A stretch of 64,000 bases of DNA from Pyrocephalus nanus. Taxonomy: Eukaryota > Chordata > Aves > Passeriformes > Tyrannidae. Each line of letters begins with the position of its first letter. The stretch's first letter is position 1. A program made the translations under genes and the position numbers. The stretch is taken from contig CM076267.1 of assembly GCA_038380795.1 (NCBI GenBank), forward strand, positions 15,731,501 through 15,795,500, read 5' to 3'. Below the pieces are notes generated by a model. That model was not told where the DNA came from. It did no database searches and saw only the letters and a program-made list of their open reading frames with translations. Of the stretch, positions 1-12,500 are shown one piece after another.

Positions 1-460
1 GTGTCCAAAGCCCAGGGCATGTACCCAGGGTGGGCACCACTGTGTTGCTCTGATGTGCCCCTCCCACCCCCAACCCTGCACCCCACTGCCCAGACCCCTG
101 TCCCAGGGAGGCCATCATGGTCCTGGATCTCAGGCCCCTCACCCCTGGTCACTTGGCTCAGCTGCTCAGGGCTCTCCCCTGGTCACAGGGATAGGGACAA
201 TGCCTTAGGGAGGTCTCCAAGAGATCCCAAACAGCTAGATTTGAGCTGGGAATGGGGAACGGGGAAGGCAGTGGGAATCAGGCTAAGATGCCACAAACTT
301 AGTGGGAACTCTCGGTGCTTTTGTCAAGGCTTTTCCCAGCTGGGAGGAATAGAGAAGGTGGCTGTTCCTACCCCAGATGTCTCATAGCAGGGGGCTGGTC
401 CTGCAAACAGCCCTGCCCTGAGGCCCAAGATTCCCTCTGCTTCCCACAGCTGTGACCCAC

Positions 461-511
461 CTTGGGGTGAAGTTTGTTGACATCACGTCTCCGTTCAGAT
501 AGGTTGAAAAG
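461..511 (-). CDS. TNS1: TNS1 exon, PTEN-like domain (LFNLSERR exon)
   Basis: Seventeen codons in phase 0-0, reading [17 protein letters not shown]. The acceptor is TTCCCTGAAG at 521-512 and the donor is GTGGGT at 460-455. LFNLSERR is a highly conserved tensin segment that directly follows the NNYV end of the exon at 869-1040. The next expected exon of the phosphatase domain is not found in bases 1-460, so it lies outside the window. Confidence 0.88.
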
Positions 512-3500
512 CTTCAGGGAAGAGGAAAAACAGAGTGAGGGGACATCTTCCTACCTCGCTGCTACCTCTCACATCTTCCTTACCCAAAAGCCTCCCCAAA
601 TCCTGCCATTAGAGCTTCTCCAGATACATTAGCCTGAGTAACACCTTGCCACAGGGAGACACAATGATCAAAAACTCCCAGGGTGAGTTTCAGCGAAGGA
701 AAAAAATCTATCCACCTTAGTGTAAAGACTCTCCCCTCACCGGAGCCAAGTCCAGACAGAGACAAGGATGCAGTACCCACCCCCTGGAAGCACCCCATCC
801 CTAGGCTCTGAGCACTCCAGCCTCCAGCCCCTTCCCCAGCCAGACAGGGATGCGGCTGTGCCCCTCACCACATAGTTGTTCCCATGCTTGGACTTCAGCA
901 TGTGGGCCACTTCACGGAGGTTGTTGCAGTAACTCTGTTCCTCGGCCACACTGGGGTAGGAGACAGCAATGATCCGCTCTGTGATGTACACCAGGTCCAG
1001 CTCACAGCTGCTCTCCATGGCCGTAGTCAGGCTCATGCTCCTGGGCAAGGGAGGGGACCGCTGTCAAGGCATGGCATGGGGAGGGGACACACTGACCCTT
1101 CCCCACCCTGCGGGGTTGGCTGGGACATATGGGGACACAGCAGCAGAGCTGCCTGCAACCTTTCCCCTGCTCAAAGTCCCACTGGGGTGTCTAGGTGACC
1201 CAAGTTAAGGATGGTGGATCATAACCCCCATATCTTCTCCTCTGGGAGCATCTCCCAGGTGTAGCACATCTGGAGAAGCAAAGTGTTGGCAGAGAGGGAG
1301 AGGTTCGTGCAATGTAGAGATGGTCACCAGAAAGAGAAATTGAGGCATCTACCTGGATGTTTTGCAGCGTGACTGCGCACTCCTGGGGGATTTTGTGGCA
1401 TCCTAAAGAACCAGAGAGGAAAAGCAAGTTACTGACATGACCCAGTCACAGATAGCACTGGAGTCCTGCTAGGGTTGGGTGTGATGGTGCTGCCAACACA
1501 TCCCACCCCCACCACACTGCACTGCACATGGTAACATCCCCAAAATACCTCCAAATATCACCCACCAAGCATCCCAGTGGTACAAACACCTTGACACCAT
1601 CACTGTCCCCCCTTATCCCACAAGCAAAACCCAGCTCTCACAACCCCAACAGCTGGGACCAGCCACCACGGGCACTGTGGGACTGGTGCCTTGGCAAAGG
1701 GTCCCAGAGGACCTTTTAGCAGGATGCTGAGCAGGTAGACATAGCCTAAGGCATATCACAAGTCCCTCTTGTGTCTGTTAGGCTGCGTACACACACCTGG
1801 TGGGACAGAGCTGCTTTGGCCCTACCCAGAGCAGAGGCAGGTTCGCTGCCCAAGCAACATCGAGGAGCCAGCCAGGCACAGTAGTTTGCTTTGGCCCTGG
1901 CTCTCCCGAGCCAAACGCCTGGAGGAAATGTTTGAGCTCTCAGAGCAGGAAACTTCTATTTATGCGTGTTCCCCGGCCTCGAGAATTTCATCTGCAGCCG
2001 GCTTGCTCAGTGACTTTGTGACCTCAGCCGAAAAACAAAGCAGGGTTTCCAAAAAAAACTGCTAGGGAAAAACACACTCGCAGCTCATTAGTTTTAGTAT
2101 CTCCAGCTAATAGGCAGGAGTCATTTAAAGACTAATCTCGGGCAGGCAACACGTCCCAAGCACCTGGAAGGATCAGAAATAAGAGATGCATCCTGCGGCT
2201 GGTTCCCAGGATGCCCCTTCTGTCCATGAAGCTGCAGGACCTGCTGTCACTCTCCTCGGGGCTGCAGCATCCCACAACCAGTACATCAAAGAGAAGTGGG
2301 AAAGAGGTTTCCAACACCCTTCACCTGCCATCTCCCATCCAGGCCAGTTCCAGAGCTGCTCCAGTGGGCAGCCAGCATCACCCTCCACCAGCCTCGTTGC
2401 TCCTTTCAAGGTCAGGCTGCCTGGTGGAGCAGGGCCAGGCTCAGCAGCCCCAGAGCCTGGGGACAACCATCCCCCCTCCCAGCCAAAGCCGCTCCAGAAG
2501 GCGGTAGCCCTGCCTGAGTGCCCAGGGGTGTTTGGGCAGGAGTGACAATTCCCCCTCAGGCTGCCCCAAATTTTCTGCTCACCCCAGAAACAAAGAGAGC
2601 AAACAAGGAGTTAAAATGCAGTAAAAAGAGAAGTAAAGAGAAGTAAAACTTTTCCTGGGAGAGCCAGGGTGTGTGGAACAAGCCTGACCCAGAATGTGGG
2701 CTCATCCCTTCATCATCCACCAGTGATGAGGATGAGATCTCCACTGTGATCCCTGCTCTGTCCCAAGCCATTGTAAAGGAGACATCTGGGGTCCCCCACC
2801 CACACCCACCAGCCAGGAGAGCCCTGTCAGCCCACATCACCACACCCAGACACAGCAGCCTCCCAGTCCACAGCCTTGCTCAAAGGAGATCTGACAGAGG
2901 GCAACACAGACTCATGCCTCTCCCGCAGGGGTAAACTGAGAGCAAGCAAGATGAGGACACCAGAGCCCCTCTCCCTTCCCATACCTTGACAGCAGTGAGA
3001 CCCTTGCTAATCCATTTCCATGCCATGGCAGCTCCACTCCTGACACTCTCCAGGCCCTGGGGAGCTGGTGCTCGCGGAGAGGGCCCTCCAGTGTCCCCTG
3101 CCCCATCGAGAGCCCTTGGGCTCTGCCCCGCTCCCCGGGCTCTGCCCTGCTCCCCCTGATCTAACCACAGCCACGCTGCCAGCTCTGCCGCCAGCCCCTG
3201 CACGAGGAAGAGTCAGCCTGCGATCAGCTGATAGGAGAAAGCGCTCATGTTATTAAACACTACTGCCCGTCACTGGGCTGGGAGATACTGCAAATGTCCC
3301 CTCCAGAGGAGAGACTCCAGTCAAGCCAGTATAGGCCAGTCCAGCCCAGCACAGGACAGGCTGGTCCCAGTCACACTGGGTTGAAGACCCCTCTGGCAAC
3401 ATCATTGAGAATATGCCTCCCAAGCTAACTTGGCATGTACCCAGGCTCCTGGCAGCATCCAAAACCCACAGGTCCCTTCTGCTTAGAAAGGGTGAGGAGA

Positions 3501-6500
3501 GGCACAAGAAAGGCTGCAAAAATACCAGAAAATTTCCCCAAAAGAGTGCAAAGCCAGCAAAGGAGGCTCCTGATTGCATTTTTCTAGCTGTGGATGCTCT
3601 TTCTCCAGCTCAGAAAAGGGCTGCAAACATGTTCTGGATAACCGAAGGGATGAAGCAAAGCCAGATCCCAGGTGAGGAAGGCTTTCACCCTCTTCTTCAT
3701 GGGAACCATCGTGCTTCCATCCCTTGGGTCCGAACCCCAGTGCACAGGGAGGCCGGCGAGCTGGCTGTGGGCAAGGGCAGGGGAAGCCGACCGCATTGAC
3801 TTTGGCACTGCATTTGTCTACACTGCCTTAGCAACTTCATGTCCACAGATTAAACAACAGATCCCCGGCTCCAAGACAGGAAAGCCGGCTTTGCAGCAAA
3901 AGCTCTGGCCCCCACTACGCTGGGCTCCACCACCGCCTCTCCCATCAACCCTGGGCATCTCTCTTGGCCTTTGGCATGGCCATCATCACCTTGGCTGGCA
4001 GGGAGGGAGGACTGGGGTGTCCCAGGCATATTGGGAGACCACAGGAGCATCCTGGATTGAGGGATTTTGGCTTGCAGCAATGGGGCAGGCACAAGTAACC
4101 CCCCCAGGAGGCCTTGAGGCAGAGATCAGCCTCCATGACTGTTTGCACTTACCAGGGTGTCTACCTGCTTGGTGATGCTCTCCCCCGGGGATGGCTGCAG
4201 GCAGGAGGAAGGGGAGAGAATAAAAGGCAAGCGAGAGAGAAGGAGAGATTGAGAGACATGCACACAGAGCGGGGACCATGGCCAAAATTCCCCCCTGGCT
4301 ATTTCTGGCCCTTCCTAGGAAGTGCTCCACAGTCCCATTTCCCTCCCTGCCCACCAATATGTCTGCTCTTCCTAAAGGCTGGGAATCCCTCAAAACCTAA
4401 GCACAGAGCTGGGGAGATACTTGGATGCCAAGGATGCTGCCATCCTGCCTCCCAGCAACACCTCTTGCACTCAACCAGTGTTGCAGATGGGGAGCACTCA
4501 GCTAAACCCTGAGCTTGCTCCATGATGGGCACCCAGTGCCCTCCACATCTCCAAGGTCTCAGATAGATCCTCCATGGTCAGACTCTACAGCCTGGAGGTA
4601 AATAATGGGCAAGTCTGGTGCAGTCCCACACCCAGCCTGGCCACTGGCCACCAGCAGGCTCACCTCCTCAAGATAAACCCGGCCCCACAGGGTCACCAAA
4701 GGACCCCAACAGGAGCAGAACCAGGGTCCGAGATGCTCAAAATAGGCATATTTGCTGACACGCCACTGGAGTCTACAGAGAGCTCTGAAACAGGGCTGGG
4801 TACAGGAATTAACTTCCTGAGGTGGGGGAGAGCATCCGGACCCCAAATATAGGGAGCAGAGGACAGATACCTCTGCCTGAGGATGGTGGTTGGGGTGCCT
4901 GAGGGTGGCACAGCAGAAGGACCCAGCTTGGTGGTTTTATAGGAGCCTTGGGACCAGGAAGATGGAGGGGACCCCCAAAACCAAGCTGCTCAAGCCCTGG
5001 CAGCAGGGCCAGGGCAGACATTTCCAGCCACGGGACAGGGCAAACCCCTTTTGATTTCCTCCCAAAGCCACAGTAACGGTCCCAGCTTGGAGCCAACATG
5101 TTTTTGCTGGAGATAAGTGCCCAGGGAGGTTGGCAGGGGCAGCAGGGTGCAGGCAGAGATTAAACCCGGGGCAGATAACCACCGCGGGGCCCCAGGGCAG
5201 GCAGCGTGCTCCGCTCCCACCCCATTCCCTCACTCGCTTGGACTCTTGCGCTGCTTTCATGAGCTTGCAGGGGGTCATCCCCTTCACCCACCCACCTAGG
5301 GGTGAGACCCCTGCCCAGCTGTGGAATGCCCAGCCCAGGGCCCCCTGTGAGGCACAGACACTGCAGCACTGCCAGGCTGCCGAGCCCAAGCTGAAACCCT
5401 GCCAGGGCCTCCTCTCCCCAGCGCCTGCCCCAGCAAGCCTTGGCACACTCCAGAGCAAAAAAGGAAGGGCGGCCACGCTGGCCCCAGGCTATGCCAGTCT
5501 TCCCGCTGCCACATGCCTGCTCTGCCTGCTGCCACAGGCATGGCCTGGCTGTGGATGGGGCAAGGGAGCTGCTTTGCTGGCAAGACGCTGCCTGGTGGGC
5601 ACCACTGTGTCACACTTCCCAAACCTCTGACTTGGACATGGTCCTGCTCCAGGTGACTTCTCAGTGCCCTTGCTACTCCCAGAAGCTTGGTCATGGCCTA
5701 GAGCAGTGTAGCAAAGGACTGTGGTTGTCTGCCTAGTGCCCCTGCACCCATCCTCCCCAGGACAGGGTGAACGGAGATGGTGCACCCAGCTGTTTTCTTG
5801 GTGTCCAGACAGGACAGAGTGGGAAGGGCTGTGAGTCGCCCTGGCCCCAGCAGATTATTAAAGGTCCCCAGGAGGGACAAAAGAGACGGTGACAGTAACA
5901 AGAGCTGCAAATGCACAGCCTTGGGCGCCCTGAGCCAAAGGCACATCTGCTACAACCATCTCCAGGCGTGCAAGAAACCGCCCAGGCTGTGGCCAGGAAG
6001 GGAAGGCCCTCTGTACCGGGGGACCCTGGAGCCCTGGCTGGTCACGTCCTATCTGCCTGTCCCTCTCAACAACCCTGCAAGTTCCCCTTCTCTGAAAGCT
6101 CCAACTCCAGGAGTCCCACAATGGCTGGACTGCCCCAGCTTATGCTGCTCAGATGTGGGATGACCTGCAGCCAGCAATACTGGGGGACACAGCACCGAAA
6201 TGGGGGGTGTCCTTACCCCCAGCTCAGGACTCCTTTGGTTTCAGGGGCAAAAGACTCGCATCCTGTAGCCCCCGGGTAGAGAGAAGAACCCCACACCCAG
6301 TGAAGAACAGTCCCATCTAGCATCCCCAGAGCCCTGACTGCCACTCATGGCTCACAGTGAGGTGTCACTTACCAGCTCATAGTTGACAGTGAGGGAGCAG
6401 GGGGTCACAGCCTGCAAGGAAGCATAAGAGAGCCAGGATTAGTTCCTGCAGCCCCCTGCATAGCATGGGGCATGGGAAGGGGCTGGGCTGAAGCATTCAC

Positions 6501-9500
6501 TCCCCACCCACTCCCCAGGGCCCACCCAAGGGAGTGACAGGGTCACCACTGCCCCATGTTCCAGGCAGGAGCCCAGGCAGCACCCTGAGGTCAAGGCTGG
6601 GCTTCCTGGGAATGGACTCAGGGCCATGGCAGAAGTGCCATTTGTCCTTGGCCAGGGAGCCAGGACAGCCCCAGCCCAGCCCGGGTGGGCACAGCGGGCA
6701 CAGCACAGGGCAGACGCCTGATGCCAAGAGCAGCTCCTGGAACAAACCCCAGCCCGGCCTCGTGAGCTCCTGCAGCCGCCAGCTGAACAGCCCGGCTATT
6801 GTTACCTTAATTACCATCGGCAATTACTGACAATTAACCTTGGGTTTTGCGTGCACCCCAGTCCGCCGGGAAGCAGCAGCATGCCAGGCTGGGAGAGGCA
6901 GCGCCTCGTAGGTGCCGGGGCAGCAGGAAGAGGTGCTCCAGCCCCGTGTTGGCCCAGAGATGCCATCAGGAGCGGGAGGGTGTGATTAGGGACACTTTGA
7001 CCTCTACAAACCCCACCACTGAGCCCCCAGGAGTGGTGACCCCCCGTCAGCCATCCCCTGCCCCATTCCAGGATGGAGCCAAGATAGCAAACATCATCCG
7101 GGGCAGGTCCCCCATCATGGCAGCACTACCCTGCACCCCACTCAGTCTGTCCTGCCCTGGGCCATAAAAAGAAAGATTTACCGCAGGCACCCTACTTGGA
7201 GCACCCAGATCCCAGCCCATCCCAGACCCCACAGGGTGATGGTCAGTGCCTGCTCCCCTCCCCAGCTGCCAGCCTGCTCCCATCCCTTCTCGCTGTTTTC
7301 TTCAGGAGTTCCGCCTGCTCCCGCTCCCTTCCCCTGCGCATTATTATTATGATTTTATTCTAATGCAGAAACGCTTCCATAAAAGGCCCCTTTCCCTGCC
7401 CCGCGGCGCTGGCCCCGCGCCAGCCTCCCTGGAATGTTCTCCGGCAGCGAGCCGCCGCTGCTGCTGTGAACGGAGCTGATGAGGGCTGTGCCGTACCCCG
7501 CACCGTGCCCCGCACACTGCCGCACTCTTCCCCTGGGGATGCTCAACCAAGAGCCCCTGGCCCCCACACAGCCCCAGCTCCAAGGCCAGTGATGGGGGGA
7601 GATGCACAGCTCCCCCACCACAGGAATGCTGGTCCCACAGCCAGGTAGGGTTCATGCCCACCCCTCCTCTGCTCTCAGCACGAGGAAGTTTGCAGGCTAA
7701 AAATGCTCCTCTGGCTGGAAAAGGAAGAAAACTGGGGTGCCTGTGGTTGTATTTCCCTGTCCTAGTGGATTCTATGATGTCTATATAGGCTTGTGCTCAC
7801 GTGACACCAGTCATTCCATCCACAGGACACACCAACCCAGGTTGTATGGCACTCTCTCATCCCAGAAAGGCAGTTTTATGAGGACTGCAGGAACATAAAG
7901 CTGTTTTCAGCTACCATCCCTCTCTCAAGTTTGGCTCAAACGTGCCCCCAGTTCAAGGAGAAGAGTCAAGACCCTGACCCAGTCAACAGACCCCTTCCTA
8001 AGAATTCCAGCTCCTGACCTAGAGGTGCAGGAGCACCCCTCCTGCCCCACAGGACTGGTGAGAGTATATCACTTCATACAGGACGGTGGCAACCCCCAGA
8101 ACCGCCACCATCTCTGCCCTCAGGGATCCCTGCATCTCACCAGTGCAGGAGGCGGTGGGAAAGGCAGGGGGGACCTGCACACCCCTGGTCCAGGCTTTGC
8201 CTTGCTGTGGCAGACACAGCAGCCTTTCTTCTCCCCCTCACCGGTGTTTGCATTCCTGCCGGCTGGCCCCCGCCGCTGCGACCCCGCCGCCCGGCAGCCC
8301 TGCCCAAGAATGCGAGGAACGAGGCGCAGCAGGGCTGCCGCCCACCCCACCAGTCCCCCACGGCCCCCCAGGTCGCAGCCCCATCCCTCCCAGCAGCCAC
8401 ATCCCACGAGCCTTGAGACCCAAGTTTTGCCAAGCAGAAAAATCAGTTTCCTGGTGAACAAGACCCCGTGGACATGAGTGATGGGATTCCCTGATGTCTC
8501 ATAAAGGGTTGGGCACACCCTGCAGCCTTCTGCTGGAGAGCAGTGATGGGCTCCCTGACTCATCACCAGCTGTCACTATACCTAGAGATACTTGATACCC
8601 TTTAGATGTCTAAGATCAGAATTAAACAGCTGGCTGGCAAAGCCCTGATAGTCCTCAGCCATGCTACCACAGGGTATAGTAGCCCACGGGATCCCTCTTC
8701 CACCTAACCCTTCCAGCTGCAGCTCGGGGACTGACCTCTGCACCACATATTCCCGACAGGACTTCAGCACCATTTCACAAGCACTGAGCGAGGCTAGAGG
8801 AATGCAGACATCCACCACGTACCCAGGGATGAGACACCTCAGAGCCTTCTCCATGCTGCAGCCCCCGCTTGCACCTCCCTCCCTCAACACCTCCTTCCTC
8901 TCCCTCCTCCTCCCTCAGCAAAATAACCCCTGCACCCGTGGAGGTGCCCAGGGCCATTGCCAGGTCCTGCTCCAGCTGGAGCATCCCCGTGAGTTGTAGC
9001 CCCAACCTGCAAGATGCCAGCAGGGCTGGGGGAAAACAAACCTCCATGGAGGGGCCCTGCGATTCAGGAACAGGCTGGATCAGTGCAGTAGTGGGCGCAC
9101 TGGGGTCTCCCCAGCTGGGCTGCTGGAGCCGGGCGAGCACTGGCCCACGGCCCACAGCATGGCCCGTCTGGCTGCCAGTGGGTGATCCAGGCCCATCTCT
9201 GACGCATATCCCTTCCTTTGGGTGGCGGTTTTTGTTTTTCCCTTCCCCAGGAGCTCCGATAAACATTCCGGAGCCGGCTGATATCCGGGCTGGTGCTGAC
9301 CCTTACAATGCCGGGAGCAGATGCAGCCACCTCAGCTACCTCAGCCACCTCAGCCCTCACACAGACCCCAGAACACCATAGTCTTCCCATGGCCAGGCAC
9401 TGAGATGCCAGCAAGCCTGCCTTGCTGGTGTGGTCAGAGCTGGAGACGTGCTGTCAAAAGGGACACTCCCCATCCTGGACCCTCCCAAAGTGAGCCAGTA

Positions 9501-12500
9501 TCACGCAGGCACAGCCCTCATTGCCCAACTACTCAGAAGGGATGTGGACCCTAAAAGAGGGAAGCAAGGCACTCCAGTCCCTTCAGCTCTGGTAGGGGTT
9601 CCCCTGCCCAATCCACTCTGTGGGCTGAAAATGCAGTTGCCAAAGAGGGTGGTGACTCAGTGGCCAGATTGGCATCCCATGGAACAAGGCTGAGCAGCAT
9701 CAGGGCCAGCTCAGCCCATGTCACCCCACCTCATGGGGTCCAACATCATCCCTTGAGGGATCAATTCCTCCCTGGCAAGTTCACCTCAGCTTTGCGCCAA
9801 TTACATCCCAGCTGGGCTGCAAATCACCTCCCCATGCCCCCCACAACTCTCTGCTCACCCCAAGACCCTGCACCAGACAAGCAGGGGCCTAGGGACAGCC
9901 ATGGACCACAGCAACTCCCTCAGCCATTCCCAGGGCCCTTCCCCTACTTTCCAGTCCCTCTAGCCCTGCCACAGCCACCAAGCCCTGCCAAGTCCCATTT
10001 TAGCCATGGTGTGGAGCAGAGTGTGAGCCACCATCAGGAACCTCACAGCAGAAGACACTATTAAGTGACAGGTTGGGACCATCAAACCGGGGATGTTGGG
10101 GAACATTTTTCTCTCTCCAGCACCCCTGTTCCCCCCTTCCCCATGTGACAAGCCACAGCATCCTTCCCCCCGGTCAGGCATAAGGGACCACGGGGTCCAG
10201 GCTCTGGCCACCCCCCTGCCCTTCACAGGGGTCAGATACCTCCTGCCTACACCACGTGCCGCCTGCTCCTGCCCTCACATTTTTTGCAGCTCTGGCAAAA
10301 CTCCTGTTTATGCAATACGTCCCCGGCAGGAGGACGGCATGTTTCCATCCACGCCCGCCCCCTCCACCCCCCCCTCGCCCCAGCTCCACCCTGCCCAGCA
10401 CAGCCCCGGTGTGCCAGGCACAGGGCAGCCACGCAGAGCCCCAGCCCTCTGGCACGGAGGTCCGGGGGAGGAGGCAGCACCCCAGCACCACACAGACCCC
10501 TTCTGCCTCCACCAGCACTCAGGGGCTCTGCTGCTTTTGGGATTTCTCCCGTCGGGTGGGGATAACTGGCAGATGCACCAAAGGGCCGGGGAGCGGTTTG
10601 GCCAGCAGCTCAGGGTGAGTCAGACTGGGCTGATGCTGGGGCACAGAGGTCTCACCGCTCCCAGGCTTCCCTCTGAGAATCCTCAGCCCGCCCTGCAGCT
10701 GGGACAGGGACTGTGACTGTGCCATCCCCTCCATGCCTAGATGCCTGGCAGCCCCCATGCCAGGGCAGAAGCCAGCAGGTTGCCCTGCCCCTGCATTGCC
10801 CAAGAGACGCAGGGAGGATACCAGAGGACAAAGAGCTATCCAGGGATGTTCCCCAAGCTGGGACAGATGCTATCTCCTCTGTCTCTTCCTCGGTATGTCC
10901 CCAAGGAGCCGCCCTGTGGCCCATCCCCGCCAGGAAGGCGGCAGCAAGATCAGGACAGAGGTTACCCGGTACATATAGCCCTGCAAATCAGGGATGAAAT
11001 ACCACAGAGGACACCAGCTGTTCCACCCCATAGTGGCCCTGGGGGCCACCACTAGCACTCCAAGGCACTCTGGGACCCATGGCACACTGGGAGCGTGATA
11101 GCTCCCGGCAGCCCATGGATGGCCTGGCCAGCAGCCCTGGCACAGGGATATGGGACAGGACAGGGAAAACAACATACAGGGAAGCTTCAAGGGGTTGCGA
11201 TGGAGGCAGCAGCACCAAAATAGCCCTGGTTTCAACCCAAATAAGGGCAGGTCCCGGCTTCGGGGCGGTTTGAGCAATCGGCCCCAGTGTTGCCAAGTGC
11301 AGCCTAGGGGAAGGGGGAGAAAGTAGCATCCTTGAGGTTATTTGGAAGGAAAAAGGGGTTTTCAGGGGTCAGGAGGGAGACAGAAGTGCCCCCACATAAC
11401 CAGGACAGGGTCTGGTCCCACTTCGCCTGCAGGGACTGGCTCAGCACAGGGCCGGCCATAGGCAGGGATATGCTGTGCTCCAGTGCCTAAAAAGGCAACA
11501 TCTGGAGGCAGCAGGTCTGGATCCGGCCCCGCAGGCCAGCACGCGCCTGCCTGGCTCTGGCCCCACAGCCCCAGCCAGCCCTGCCCTGCTCTGCTCTGTC
11601 CTGCTCTGCCACCAGCACCCACTCATGGGTGCTGCCACCCCACTGTGGGAACACCCCTCACCCCAGTCCTGTGGGGACCCCACAACCAGCATAAGGGAGA
11701 GCATGGGGTCACTGCCCCCTGCACCAGCATCCCCCGAAGGAGAGTGCAGGAATCCCCCCCACCCCCTCATCAACTCCCCAGAGCCAAACCAGACAGCAGG
11801 ATTGGCCAGGGAGCAGCTCCAGTGTCAGGGATTGGCCGGCAACAGAGTAACAGTGGGACCACCTGGGACAGACTCTGCTGTAGGGGGGCTCACCAGGACT
11901 GCTCCACGAACAGGTTGTTACATTGGATCGGCCAGTGCGTGGATTCTTACATGGGACTGGGCAGCAATTAGATTCTCCTCTAAGGCTGGTAAATGCATGG
12001 ATTCTCACACAGGATTGGCCAGCACTTGGATTCCTACATGGGATTAGTTACTGCACACATAGGATTGGTCAATACATTCTGACAGCTGACTGGTCAGAGC
12101 AGTGATTCCCATGCAGGATTGGTCAGAGCAGTGATTCCATTCCACCACAGGATTGGCCAGTGCACAGATTCTCACATGGGATTGATCAACACATGGATTC
12201 TGACATGGGTTTGCTTGGAGCACGGTCATTCCTGTGGGATTGGCCAGCACACAGAACTGTCAGCAGTCTGTGCCCCATCCTGAACACAGTGTGATCCTGT
12301 CACACAGATCCCCTCTGCCAGGCTGGTGGAACACCAAGCAAGCCCCTTTCCTGTGCACAGAGACCCCACTGCAGGCTTTCGGCTGCCTCACAGCATCAGG
12401 GACACCTGCCAGTGCCCACAGGTCTGTGACCCACATCGAAGGGGTGGTTAAGGTGCCAAAATAAGCCCCGGCTGCCCCAGGGGATCTATGCCCCCACAGC

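Noticed and set aside
737..868. Read-through of the TNS1 exon past NNYV into the intron
   Set aside because: The frame stays open, but a GTGAGG donor at 868 and the in-phase LFNLSERR exon at 461-511 explain the sequence; the read-through part is not tensin-like.
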